Shown here: positions 47,603-60,144 of the stretch, piece by piece
Layout of the letters: each line of letters opens with the position of its first letter
Position numbering within the stretch: the first letter of the stretch is position 1
Program-made: the position numbers and the translations under genes
From: Clarkia xantiana subsp. parviflora
Taxonomy: Eukaryota; Streptophyta; Magnoliopsida; Myrtales; Onagraceae
Reading direction: 5' to 3'
Assembly: GCA_036873135.1 (NCBI GenBank)
Contig: JAPTYO010000008.1
Coordinates: forward strand, 38,138,819 to 38,202,818
DNA length: 64,000 nt
Notes under the pieces: model-generated
The model's database searches: none
The model's input: only the letters and a program-made list of their open reading frames with translations
Told to the model about the DNA's origin: nothing

Positions 47603-48136
47603 TTAAGCTTGGTCCTTATTGGCGACATCAACAGGAGTTGGGTCCGCGAAGTTGGTGGCAGAAGGCTCCACAGGGTCAGCCGTTGGAGGAATGGCTATCG
47701 GAATCATGGTATCGAGGAGTTTCCGATGAAGAAGTAGCTCCTCTTCACTCTGAACTTGTGGTATGCATTTCCGGCCTTGAGCATCTGCTTCTTTGGTGGA
47801 AATGATACATCCTTCCCGGAGAGCTGCATCATAAGCAGTGCTGAAAATTTTGTCCAGAACATAGTCGAAGTTTGAAAGGCTTCCTTCCCTCGAAACCAGA
47901 TCCACTGTCTGAAATCAGCCATTGAAAGGAATGTTAGGTTTATTCGGAAAACTACAATCAAGCTAAGTAAAGATGAGGGCAAACAATAGAGAAGAAAACC
48001 TTACCAGACATGGTAAAGTCTTGAATCACTTGAAGAGCAAAAGACACGGGGAGAAGAAACTTCGAGTTCGAAAATGGATGCACTTCCAGAAATGGAGATA
48101 GTGAAGGAAAATAGTACCAGGGTCTTAGCTTTTATA
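47603..48136 (-). CDS. Candidate antisense accessory gene of the Tat-lineage element
   Basis: A minus-strand frame 47905-47603 reads VDLVSREGSLSNFDYVLDKI... and ends ...VANKDQA at a TAA. Upstream on the same strand a plausible acceptor (atttcag, about 47911) and donor (tctg-gtaagg, about 48003) bound an intron, and a TATA box (tataaaa) sits at 48130-48136. The frame lies between integrase and 3' LTR, where Tat-lineage elements of other plants are known to carry antisense accessory frames. I recognise no domain. The exon 1 frame leading into it is short and lacks a clear ATG, so the coding start is unsettled. Confidence 0.4.
48130..48136 (-). promoter_or_regulatory. Antisense TATA box inside the Tat-lineage element
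   Basis: tataaaa on the minus strand, within gcttataaaagct. It is followed by a pyrimidine-rich stretch (ttttccttcactatctcc), a common plant transcription-start context. Confidence 0.4.
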
Positions 48137-48607
48137 AGCAAAAAGACGGACTTGATCTGGACCGTTGAAGACGAAGCGATTTAATCTTGACCGTCGAATA
48201 CTGAGGGACGGTACGGAAAAGACGTTGGTGACGTAATGAGTGCTTTTTCAGAAAGCAACAGTCACGCCGATTCAAGCGTCGTTTCATAATCCCTAGCATT
48301 TAATGCTACAGTAACCGAGGGGTTTCCTCGGATTTGGCAACTACCCACAAAGCCCAGTGGGCCCGAAGTAATCATGAGTGAGAGACTCTGTCATATGACA
48401 ACCACGCGCAAGATAAAAGCCTCCGACTGAGGTATCAAGAAATGTAAATAGTAAAAGCCCCCGACGGCGGTATCGGGAGGTACGAAGACAAAAGCCTCCA
48501 ACGACGATATCGGAAGGTATGAAGACCAAAGCCTCTGACAGCGAGGTCGGAAGATCTGGAACTGGAAGACACGACGAACTAAAAGTCCCCCATGTCTTGG
48601 GGGCAAA

Positions 48608-49368
48608 TGATGGGTTTCGATGTAATCGTTAGCCCCGTTAACAGCCAATGGACGGCGAGTAGGTCCAATGGGCCTCGTGAAAAGCCTGGAAGGCCCAGAT
48701 GCCCAGTACGAAGGGTCCCGACTTCTGCGGTCCCGATATATGAGTTGAATGCTCCCGACAAGAAGCCTCCGAGTAGGCCCCGATATGCCTTAGTAAAGGC
48801 CCCGATGATAAAAGCCCCGCAGAGGCTGGACCCGTCCCGTGAGACAAGGGGTCCTGGATGGTGACCTAGAATGAGATAACTCTGGAGCCCCCGACAGGAG
48901 TCGAGGCTTGTGATCAGAGGATAAAGACCGAGAAACCCGCCTACTAGATAGAGTAGTGGGAGACGTTTAAAGATATAGATAAGTCCCCCGAGATACGCAG
49001 GGCGTGCCCGAGATACGCGGAGTATGGGTAAGATACGCGGAGCGTGGGGCGAAATCTACGGAATCCCTAACGAGATATACGGAATCGTGGCGAGATACAC
49101 GGAATCATCGGTACAACGGCCAAGTATGGTCACAGGTAGCTGGGCAACTCCTCCTCCTATATAAAGGAGGAAGTTACCTCAGAAAACCCTAATCATCTAA
49201 TACGCACTTAGAATACTGCTGCCACTCCATTGATTGTATACTCATTTAAGCATCGGAGAGGGATTCTGGGTCACCACCCAGGTCATCCCCTTTTGCAGGA
49301 TTACGCGGAGCCCAGGAGTCCAGAGCATTCCGTCAAGGACGTAACGGAGCTTCGCCCGTGATCCAACA
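48608..49368 (+). repeat. 3' LTR of the Tat-lineage element
   Basis: Differs from the 5' LTR at about eight places, for example aggcccagtag versus atgcccagtacg near its start. It is preceded by the purine-rich catgtcttgggggcaaa tract. Confidence 0.95.
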
Positions 49369-49373
49369 GAGGG

Positions 49374-50481
49374 TGCCTGTTAATGTATTGTCGTCCAAAT
49401 CTGTATCAACATTTCTCTCCTTTGATCTGCTCATTGTTTCCGAATAGTTCATATGAGGTTTGCCGTGCGACCGGCGGATACGAAGGGCATCATGCTACTC
49501 ATATATTAGGAGTGTTGTAGCGCCCGCAGAACGTTGATTCCCTTTTCTCCAATCAACCTGTTATAAACAACATTTATATTGTACCGCGATGTATCCTAGG
49601 TCAACTGATAATTCTCCATTTTCCTAGTTTCCACATAGGAACACTTCTTCAAGGCATCCGTACAAGTATTCACAACCTTCAACTAATATCCGGTTGGTGG
49701 TCACCTAGTGAATACAAGAGTCGGTGAATTACATGTGAACTTGACCATTCCCATTGCTCATATCCTTAGTTAGACCTAACCGGTTTCCAAAGACGTGGTC
49801 ACTGGGCCTTTTTGTTCAGCACTACGCTCGTACGCCGAGAAGCGAGCATTTAGCCTTACCTTAGATATGAGTTCTGAGTCCGTGAGGATACTTTATGTGC
49901 CTCTTCATAAGGCTCCTGGGATCAATCACACGCTCGAGGTGAAGAAGTTTGCGCCCGCCAGAATCACGAGGATTCCTTCCTAGCACAACCGAGCGTTGAC
50001 CCCGTGGTCGAACGTGGCACGCGTAGTATGAAGCACGCGTTGATAGCATACCTGAACCTTTTGGGTTGACAGGAAAGGGATATGTCAATCATGCTATCAC
50101 AGATTCTCATCTGGCCAAGATTGTGGTTAAATGACGAACGAAGTTCATCACGACGACATGCAAAACGATGATCCCGTCGAGTTACTTCGAAACTAGATAA
50201 TCGTCTTGCTTAATCATGTTTATCCCCCTGAATCTTAGCCAGTCTTGTTTGGTGGAGGCCTCCCTCCACCGCAAGAAGAGCGTACCTGTGTGACTAGGTA
50301 AGGCCCACATTCGACATAGTTTGGCAGAGGATTGCGTCCTCCTACGACTTAGTTTATAGACTGTAAATCTGATGTAATAAAAACATTATGACGTCGATAC
50401 ATCATAAACTCAGTTGCAATTCTTTCGCTTACAAAATGCAACTTTCTAATATCAAAATGCTACCACAGATACATTCCATTT
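49374..50481 (-). other. 3' non-coding region of the old minus-strand Copia element
   Basis: Lies between the pol stop (50482) and the 3' LTR. It is about 1.1 kb and matches the same region of the plus-strand Copia element (60145-61132) in reverse. The open frame at 49795-49983 (+) matches that at 60595-60783 (-). Confidence 0.65.
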
Positions 50482-53127
50482 CTATACCCTACGCAATCCA
50501 AGTAGTTTTACATGCTTTTTGAATATCTCCCTGCGTAGTGGTTTAGTTAATGGGTCCGTTACCAAGTTATTGGTGGATGAGTATTCCATAGTGATAATAT
50601 TGTCTACCACCACAAATTTAGAATTAATTATTTCATATCAATGTGTTTGGTCCTACTATGTTACTCCGGATTCTTAACTGCCGCAATGGCTGCTTGACTG
50701 TCAGATAAGACCTTCACAGGTTTATTCTTGACATGGCCACGAAGCAGCGCAGTTAGAAGCCTTTTAAGCTAGACCGCTTTCTGTGCATTCTTAGAGAGAG
50801 CTACGAATTCCGATTCCATCGTAGACAGCGCGACTCATATTTGCTTCTTGCTCGTCCATGAAATTGCGGCATTAGCAAATGAGGAATACTCCTCATGTGG
50901 TGGACTTATGATCATTCAGATCGCCACCACGGTCGGCGTCAATGCAATCGGTCAATTCTAACTTCCGTCTCTCATAGCATAGTTCGTGGTCGGCAGTACC
51001 TTTTCAGATAACGAGTTATTCGTTTTATAGTCTTTAAATGTTGATGGCTAGGATATGACAGGAGTGCTACTAGTCTCATGGCGTAACAGACATATGGACA
51101 GGTGCATTGTATGGTGTAGAACAAACTACCGACCATGCTAAAACATCATGCACCCTTTATCTATTTACGCTCTGCCAGGTTCTTGGGGCCGTCACGCTTT
51201 GACAGTGCGCACCCAAACAACACTGGCGTCTCCACGGGTTTTGGCACCCTGTAATCTGAATCTTTTCAATAGATTGTTGATACAAGATTCTTGAGATAGA
51301 CATAATCTCCGGGTAGCGCGAGCTCTGGCAGTCTCAATGCCTAAGATATACGTGGCCTCTCCCATGTCTTTCATCTTAAATACAGACGCCAATCAGGACT
51401 TTGACTTATTCATAAAACTCATATCGTTTACAGAAATAAGTATTTCGTCCACGCATAAAGTTAAGATGACATACTTAGACCTGGAGGTCTTATAATACAC
51501 GCACGGATCCTTGTGATAAACTCACAGATCCGTTTCCTACGATTTCCTCGTGGAATCTGCGGTATCATTGCCGAGACGACTGTTTATGACCGTAGATGGA
51601 CCTTTGGAGTTTAAAAATTTTACGTTCGTTACCAGGATTAATGAAACCCTCCGGTTGCTCCATGTAGATCTCTTCCTCCAGGTTTATGAGGAGGAATTCT
51701 GTCTTAATACGCATTTGGTGAGGTTCGTAATCGAAACCTGCAACCAGGACCATGAATGGCCCTGCACCGTGGTTTTACGCACAGGTGTTGAGTATGTTTC
51801 GTCAAAGTCCACTCCTTGAAGTTAGGTATAGCCTTTTGCAACGAGTCGAGTTTTGTATCGCTCGAATTTTTCCATCACTGGTGAGCCTTCTTTCAGGACA
51901 CACCTTATCCTTATGCCCATGTGGTTAGCGGGTGAATCAACTATTGACTTTAATGGCTTTCATTCAGGCGATCTCTATCATTTATTATTTCCTCCATTTC
52001 TCCACTTGAGGTCTTTCCAGTGCATGCCAACAGTCGTTAGAGTGAGGTTATCACTCTTCCAGATGGGATACTTCTTTGGAGAAGTACGACGCCTTTGACT
52101 TTTGTCTAGGCTTGATTATCCCGTCTTTGAGTCTTAACGTATCTCCCACTCGGAATAATACCTCTTATCGGAGTATTTCTTCCAATTGGGATCAATGCTC
52201 CCATTCGAGATAATGCTTCTTATCGGAGCATCACTTCTATTGGGTACAAGAGGAGTGCTTTAGCCATAACCGACAACTTTCCTTATACGACTTCTTGGTC
52301 TCGGAGTTTTACTTCCAAGTAAATTCTTTGATCACTAGGATCTGGAACCAAGTTTGTCGGATCACTCCCACTGGGAACAATGGGTAGTATAGGTAGGTGT
52401 GGTAATCCTGGTTCAGCATTACGATAATCAGGCTCAACTTGATTCGTCCAAACAGCAACAGTGATTTCATGTGGAAGGAGTTTATTCCTCACACTGGATT
52501 TATAATGAAAATGTTCCCATTATCATTTACCATGTCATTCACTTGAGTCGCTGGTTCAAATCTCTCCCACTCAAATTAAGTGGGACCTGATTATCAGTGT
52601 TATCCTGATCCGTTTTGATCAAGACTACATTTGTTTGAAACAGCCCATGCATCGGAAAATCCGTCCTCAAGTATGTAATGTCTCATGTTTGACCACGACA
52701 CCATTTTTCCAAAAGTTGTAAACATGTATTTTATAAGAGTAGTTAACGTACTCTTGTCCCAAATACATGTTTAATGAGCAAATTAATGTCGCATGATGAT
52801 GTGATTTAACTCATTATCATTCTTCAACTATCATGGCGACGTGTTTTACCGATTTCATTGGAACACAGTGTTACATAAATGTGAATCACTTTTCATCGTC
52901 CCATAGGGAATCTCTGATAGAATGACTCCAACATTATGTTTAAAAACTGTGCTTCCTGAAGTGTGTCAGTTGATTTGAATGCCTAGCCTGACTTATCGTT
53001 CAAGGCGTACGGAAGGAAAATCGTTTAACCGACTTAATCCTTATTTGTTGCAAAACTTATCTGTGGGATTTTATCCCATCTCCGAACTGAGCATCTTGGG
53101 TTTTCACCCTATGCGTCAGCTGATACT
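50482..53127 (-). pseudogene. Pol relic of the old minus-strand Copia element
   Basis: Reading leftward: an integrase C-terminal relic (about 52780-52700), a proline-rich linker (52492-52283), RT with EEIYMEQPEGFINPGNERKI (about 51650) and KMKDMGEATYILGIE (about 51360), then RNase H with STMESEFVALSKNAQ (about 50820) and HSRTKHIDMK (about 50640), ending RRV at TAG 50482-50484. Many stops and shifts. No gag is seen on this side of the nested element. Confidence 0.85.
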
Positions 53128-53378
53128 TGTTAGCATATGGTGACGTGGCGCCGTAATTTGTAGCCCGTTAATATATGTGGTTACCTAAGACAATTAGGTA
53201 AATGCCACATTTGGGCTAATTGGGCTCGACCCAATTCCCATGTGACATGGGAGGCCCAAAATTGGGCCTCCCCACCCACATAGGTCGGCGCCGAACCCTA
53301 GAAGGGAAGGGGGAGGATTTTCTCCTCCCCCACTATATAAGGAGGTCTTGGGGTCACCTCCAATGACACACCTTGATC

Positions 53379-56338
53379 CACTACAAGAAAACAAAGCTAC
53401 AACAGCAGCAAAAAGTCGTTACTAAAGATTCAAATGTCGCTGCTAAAGCTTTTAGTGGCGGCATAGTCGCCACAAAAATGTCGTTGGTAAAAACCCCGTG
53501 GCTAAAGGTATTAGCAACAACAATGTTCCGTTACTGAATGTCTGCCGTTACTAAAGCTTTGTTTTAGCAGCAAAATTTAGTTGCCATTAAAAATAATTAA
53601 CAGCAGCAACTTGTTACTATAGATGTGTATCTGCAGCAAAACATATTTGCTAGCAAAAATCCTACTTATAAGAACATCCGCTGCTAAATGTGTTTATAAT
53701 ATATAATTTATTATTATTATTATTTATTATTATTATTGAATTTCTATTACTTTAAGCTTAAGAATCTAAACTACTTAAAACATTTCAATTCTCAACAAAT
53801 AAAATATATTATTTCTGTCAAATTATTCATTACAATTCTTCATATAATTATTTACAATACTTGCAGACTACAGCCTACACTATCAAGAGACTAAAATTTC
53901 CAAACTCTCTCACCAAGAGTATTGATCTCATTCCACCATCTTTAACCCACCAACATATGACAAGACCATGACAGCAAGGACAATCACGAAAAAGATGATA
54001 ACAAAGTTGCTGATGAACAGAGCATACGGTATGTAAAATGCCAACGCAGCAGCCTGCCAACAAAAGCAAATTCCATTTGAGATCTTATGAACTATAGAAA
54101 TGAGCACATATAGTACGTCATCAAGTAAAGAGAGGATCGTGATTTTAATCTTGAAGAGGACATGAAAGAAACAAGTCTCCAAGTTGATGTTGTTTTCCTC
54201 TATAGACTGCAAAACAAAAAAAGTTAGCACATTCCAGAGTGTACAACCCAAAATTATACGAATCCACAAATAAATAGAGTTCTTCACATGAAATGAAACA
54301 ATAAAAAATGCAAGATTCTTGTATGCTCACTGTTCTAAATTTAAGTCATAACAAGATTAACCAACTTCTTGCTACTATAGGAGAGTTAGTTACCTTGAAC
54401 CTTTTGCTGAAGATTAACACTTGGCACCTCCAGCGACCATCAATCATAACAATATTACACTTAGGCAGGTTTTTATTTAGCACCTTCGCTCCTGAATTAT
54501 GCTGAAACACTAAAGAATTTCAGCATCATTATTAGAAGTTTGTTTTGCTGATTTTTCTTAAGAATTAGGTGAGATTCATTATTTTGTATTAGTATGAAGT
54601 AGTACTATTGAATAAACAAAGCATGACTATATTCAGGTATTTCAAAATCAAGAAAATTGTGCTCAAAATTGCAAAGAAACATAAGACGTCCATTACCGAT
54701 AGCAAAGCGTATCGTAGAGGCTGAATTAAAGGACAAGTAAACTAATCCAGCAATCAATCCAATATCCATCTGCAAATAATGAACTTCAATCAATCCATCT
54801 CAATCATACCAATTAATCCGTAATTTGGCCTACTGATAATGAACCAAACCTAATTTAGCTCAATTCAATCAATTCACTATAACCCAACTTACATCAACTT
54901 CAGTTTACAGTTCACCAACAATATCAATTCAATTTTCAACAATCCAATTTAGGGTTAACTTCTCCAAAGAAATACAAAGAAGATGACATGAGAAATTACT
55001 TGAGACCGATTCCAGTTGCAGCTCCTTTCTTCATACAATAAAAAACTCACCCGCGCCAGCAAACAGAACGGCGAGTGGTGCTGGTTGGAGGCGCACTCGC
55101 ACACGCGTTGGAGACGAATTCGTGGTAGGAGGCGCTGGTCGGAGCTGAAACGAGGGGAGATCCAAGTCGTCGAGAGCCTAGGCCGGAGCGGAGCTTAAGT
55201 CTCTCCCCTTTCTTGATGGCGGCATGGAAGCTTTGACGGCGCCGCTGGAGCTCTATTCTCTGGTCTCAAGCTCCGTTGCATCATCTCTGTCTTCTCGAGT
55301 CTCTTGACTGCGCTAGAGTGGAGTGTAGGTTAGGGTTTTATTCATTTTAATTTAAAAAATATTATATTTAATCCTCATATTTTATATTACTTTATCTTAA
55401 AGTCCCTAATTTAGCCGATAAAAAAAATTCTCCAGGTTATATTTTTCTATTAAAATAATTAAACTCATCACTCATATTCAAGTAGCAAATTTTTGTTACT
55501 GATGTTGAACTAAGTTTTTTTTATTATAATCCAATCTATTTACATTTAAATGACCATTGTTGAAAGCTACTTGGCATAAAGTCGATGATAACATCACATT
55601 GCAGCAAGGAATAGTCGCTGCTGAAAGCTTTCTTTTGCAACAACAAATAGTCATTGCTATTAGTACTTTTTTGCAGCAAACGATATCCGTTGCTGAAATA
55701 TACTTTTTGCAGCTACAAACAGTCCATTGTGAAAGTCACTTTTTGTAGTAACTGATAGTCGTTGCTGAAAGCTTCCTTTTGCAACAACAAATAGTCGTTG
55801 CTAATAGTACTATTTTGCAGAAAGCGATATTCGTTGCTGAATGTAAGATTTCGCGACGGCAAAGAGGCGTTGGGAATAATGCCTTCTCTAACGGTATTTG
55901 AACCGTCATGCTAAATAATGTACAAGAATGATAAATTAATTTTAGTGGTGGCGAAAAAACTGATGTTGAAACCATTGTTTCACCGTAAGCTATTTTGGCG
56001 TTGCTGAAAGTTGCTTTTAGTGGCGAACAAAAAGCCTCCACTACGTATATGTTCTAGTGGAGCGAAAATCCGCTACTGAAACAAACTTTCACCGTCAACT
56101 AATAAAGCGCTACTGAAAACTATTTTTAATAGCGACTTTTAAGCCGCTGCAAATAAATATAACTTTAGTGTCAATATCTTCCGCTGCTGAAAGTTACTTT
56201 TTGCGGCGGTGTTATAGACGTTACAAAAGGCTATCATTACTATCGAAAAATTCAAGCCGTTGCTAAAACTAACTTTTAGTATCAACCTTTAGTAGCGGAA
56301 ATTTTTATTTGCTGTTATAGCCTTGTTTTCTTGTAGTG
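53379..56338. mobile_element. Non-autonomous CACTA element with a possible captured gene fragment
   Basis: This 2960-bp element has ends CACTACAAGAAAACA and, inverted, the same. A 3-bp TSD ATC (53376-53378 and 56339-56341) is the CACTA hallmark. The empty site is visible in the partner LTR. Both subterminal regions (53390-53700 and 55550-56330) are dense in gttgctgaaag / agcagcaaa motifs of both orientations. No CACTA transposase is present. The middle has gene-like traits on the minus strand (see 53870-55330). Confidence 0.93.
53870..55330 (-). pseudogene. Possible captured host-gene fragment inside the CACTA element
   Basis: On the minus strand a GC-richer block (55330-55015) looks like a 5' exon and ends at a good donor (cgggtgagtt, about 55050). 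Further exon-like pieces with acceptors and donors follow: MDIGLIAGLVYLSFNSAS (about 54770-54700), SIEENNINLETCFFH (about 54207-54120), and AAALAFYIPYALFISNFVII..., a membrane-segment-rich stretch ending at a TGA at about 53928. I do not recognise the protein. It could also be chance open frame, since the exons do not join into a proven single frame. Confidence 0.4.
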
Positions 56339-56690
56339 ATCACAACTCCTTCTAAGTTATAATTTGACTGAAATTCCTTTCTCTCTATAATTATATTTCA
56401 GCTGGCACACATACACCACCATTGGTGTGCTAAATTGCTTCCGAGCAATCAGTCCGAGGTTTTGTCCCCGTTGAAGAATCGATCAGAGGATTTGCTGTGG
56501 AGCTTATACCGCGTAGGACTTCTTCTCACGAAGAACTTGTACGGGTTCCGACCGGAGGATCAGAACTCCCTCCACATCGTTCTTGGGCAGGAAAGCTATT
56601 GAGGTATGTGTACATTATTCCGCTGCGTAATTAGTTTACTTGCATGTACACATTTAGCATTCCGTAGTATTACGTCTCCGTAATCCAACA

Positions 56691-57259
56691 TTGGTATCAG
56701 AGCATGGTTAGGAGTTCTTAAAATTTTGATAAACTGATGTTCTTGAGTTTTTAACTATGAACACCGAATTTTTGGTGTGAAATCCGAAAATTTTGACAAA
56801 ATTTCATGTATTTAATCTTTTAAAACTTAAAATTTCGGATTCTACATGTTTTTAAAGATCAAAGTTGAAGTTTATGTTTAAACTTAAGTTTGATGTTCAT
56901 AATTTTCAAGAACACCATGAGTTTTATCAAGAACACTTTTTGGATTCATGATCATAATAGTGTTTGATCTTAAAATTTGACAACTTTTCCAATTTTACAT
57001 GTTTTTGGCCGAAACCCTAGTGGCAAATTAGGTAAATTTTTTAATTTTCTTGGGCACCAACTAACTTAAAATTTCGGCCAAAATATTAAGATATAGGTTG
57101 CCATATTTTAATTTTAATTAAATGTAACTATATATCTACAAGTTGGAAAATATGGATAGGTTCACAATATAAGATTGAAACATATATTAAACTATCAATA
57201 TATATAGATAATGGATAGGGATAATATGTATTGATAGGATTTTGTTGCCTAAAGATTAA

Positions 57260-57357
<98 letters not shown>

Positions 57358-59171
57358 AATTGATTTACATCTTAAAGATAGAATCCTGACAATATTTATA
57401 TATATATATATATATTGATAATGTGCCGATTTTATATATATATATTAGCAATATTGTAAATTATTTTACATAATTAATATTTCTTCTGGGCTAAGTTAAG
57501 TTTTTGGTGGATTTTTAAACTCTATTTAGCCCAAGAGAAGTATTTTGGCCGAACCCACTATGGTTTATGTGTCAATCCAATTTGCATTAACGGAGCGGGT
57601 TAAACCAATCCGAGTTTTCTTAATCGGACTGACCTAGATGGGTAGGGTTGGACCTAGGTAACTAAGTGAATCTAAACCGAACTGGTTTCGAGTGATGAAC
57701 CGAACCGCAATCTTATTTTATTGAACTGTTTCGGACAAAATCAGATTTTTAAATCGGACCGACCCGAACCGGATTTTAAATTGGACGAACCAAATTTTTA
57801 AAAATTCTCAGAAATTTTAAATGTTCAATAAATAGGATGTCAAATTTTAAATCCAAAATGTTTTCGAACTTTAAAATTATCCTAAATAGTGCTCTTAGGG
57901 TTTGTGTTTTATACACCTTTTCGGTTAAACCCTAATGCCTAGTTACAATTATGGGGATAGATCTCGGATATGCATGATTTTGGGACTGGATTAAATTAGT
58001 GGGCTGAATTGCAATTGTTTACTTCCTGCAACATATATTAGAAATGTTGTCTTGACTTCGTCAAACCAGCTGGAAAATATATTGCGAGCATTGAGCTTTG
58101 AGATTTAAATATATGGTTTGCACAATAGGATAGACATGCTATGCTGATTGAAAGTGCCTAGAATACATGCCTAGAAATTTCGCATGATTGATTTTAAGCA
58201 TGAATTGCAAAACAACCTCTAATATTTTCAAAACCGAAAATTCCAGTCGCCAATTATGCATGAAGTGTGCGGAAGTTGCATGTTTTGACACATATGCAAG
58301 AATGTTCAGGACTGAAAGCATGTGATAATTTACTTATGCTAGGAACATTAGACGCATGACGTGTAAGCATTTTGTTTGGTTTGTTCGATGTTTATGGCGT
58401 GATATAGTATTATGCATGCGTAAATTATCGGATAATTTTTCAAAAATCAAAAGGGCCTTGTGAAAGCTAAGATCGGGTATGCTTATTTGAAAATTCCCAT
58501 TCCGGTAATTTGCAATATAATAACCGTTTTCAAAAGACTGGTCTATTAGATTGAACATGACGGTAGTGTGAACTCTTTCACGGACCCCCTTCCCTCGGTT
58601 TACCGGCGGTCGGTTTGGTCTAGATGACTGAGGAATCACTATTTCTCGTATTCCATCTTAATAGATAATTCGATGTTTGCAATTCTGTCAAAATGTTATT
58701 GTCTTCCTGATTTGCATAATCATTAATGTGTGAGTTGGCTGAATTAGTGCGATTCGATATTACTCGCAATCTGGATGGTAATAATTATGATGAATAAAAT
58801 TGGTGTGTGTGTTGAACTCTCTAATACGATTTCGAAAAGTAGGGAGGACAACTACGGATGAATATAGTAATCTGTATGATTTTGACAATGAGAAATGAAT
58901 GTGATAATTTGTTTTCCCAAGAATTAGAGTAGGTTCTTTGATGATCTGAACGCATATATGGTGATACATTCGACCTTGGTAAAAAGGGGTTGAAGAAGAC
59001 TTGAATTGAAACCAGACAATGTTACAGCTTAGTATCCCTTCGCATCCGCCTCGGTGGAAGCAATGATGCAAAAGCTAGAAATGTTTCGGTTGAATGTGAT
59101 AGTCTTCTCTCTTTTCATGGATGTTGGCGTAAAACCCGCATCGGATCTTAAGGATGAAGGGTCGACATGGA
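56691..59171 (+). other. Non-coding leader of the plus-strand Copia element
   Basis: AT-rich with no gag frame. The part 57950-59170 is conserved with the old minus-strand element (reverse of 62760-64000), so it is an old family feature and not random decay. Contains a large AT microsatellite. Confidence 0.65.
57262..57353. repeat. (AT)46 microsatellite
   Basis: About 92 bases of uninterrupted AT repeat, with two shorter runs at about 57399-57414 and 57434-57446. Confidence 0.9.
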
Positions 59172-60144
59172 AATGATGACATACTCATTGCTGCGAACGA
59201 TGTGAGTTTCATGAATAAATCAAAGTCCTGGTTAGCATCAGCATTTGAGATGTTAGACATGGGAGAGGCCACGTACATCTTAGGCATTAAAATTGTCTGA
59301 GATAGTACCTCCTGGACATTTTGTCTATCTCAAGAATCCTATATCAACAAACTGTTGAAAAGATTCAGAATGCTCGATGCCAAACCCGTGGATACGCCGG
59401 TTGTGTTCGGGTGCGCGCTGTCAAAGCGTGATAGCCCGAAGAACCAGCAAGAGCGTGAACAAATGAAGGATGAAGAGTATCTAAGCATGGTAGGAAGTCT
59501 CTTGTATGCCATGCTATGTACTCGGCCGGATATCTGTTACGCTGTGGGCCTAGTAGCAAGATTCCAATCAGATCCTAGTTATCAACATTTAAAGGCTGTG
59601 AAACGAATTATAAGGTATCTGAAAGGTACTGCCGACTATGTTATGTGCTATAAGGGCAGGCAAATCAAATTGACCGGTTATAGTGACGCCGACCACGGTG
59701 GCGATCCGGATGATCGTAAGTCCGCCAGAGGAGGAGTTTTCCTCCTTGCTAATGCAACCATATCATGGGTAAGCAAGAAGCAATCATGTGTTGCGCTTTC
59801 CACTATAGAATCGGAATTCGTTGCCCTTTCCAAAAAACGCACAAGAAGCAGTCTGGCTGAAAAGACTTCTTACTGCATTAATTGGCGCTGGTAAGGAGAG
59901 TAAACCCGTAAAGGTATACTCCGACAGTCATGTAGCCATTGCAGCAGTTAAGAATCCAAAGTACCACAGTAGGACCAAACACATCGATGTGAAATAAAAT
60001 TATGCTAAATCTGTTCTGGAAGACAATATAATCACTTTAGAATACTTGTCCACAGACAAAATGGTCGCGGACCCATTAACTAAGCCATTATGTAGAGAGA
60101 CTTTCAAAAAGCACGTAAAATTGCTTGGATTACGTAGGGTTTAA
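59172..60144 (+). pseudogene. Pol relic (RT end and RNase H) of the plus-strand Copia element
   Basis: Starts abruptly in RT with a DDILIAANDV-like stretch (about 59180), then FEMLDMGEATYILGIK, LSQESYINKLLKRF, MVGSLLYAMLCTRPDICYAVG, YSDADHGGDPDDRKSARGG and STIESEFVALSK. After a frameshift near 59840 it ends HIDVK...LGLRRV at TAA 60142-60144. The RNase H core is readable for 179 codons. All of gag, protease, integrase and the RT N-terminal half are missing. It is non-functional. Confidence 0.88.

Larger units (their letters stand above)
40152..49368 (+). mobile_element. Young Tat-lineage Ty3/Gypsy element, 9.2 kb
   Basis: LTRs at 40152-40911 (760 bp) and 48608-49368 (761 bp), with about eight differences by eye, so the insertion is recent. 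An exact TSD GAGGG (40147-40151 and 49369-49373) flanks it. The primer site tggcgccgtctgtgggaa is at 40913-40930. Order: gag, protease, RT, RNase H, a second RNase H-like domain, integrase, then a 2-kb 3' region with two tandem arrays and a minus-strand frame. The extra RNase H after a decayed-looking first one is typical of the Tat lineage. Gag and pol carry a few frameshifts and one stop, so this copy is not intact. Confidence 0.95.
53128..56690 (+). repeat. 5' LTR of the plus-strand Copia element, split by a CACTA element
   Basis: Pieces 53128-53378 and 56339-56690 together match 61133-61731. A TATA box (tatataa) is at about 53334-53340. Confidence 0.9.
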
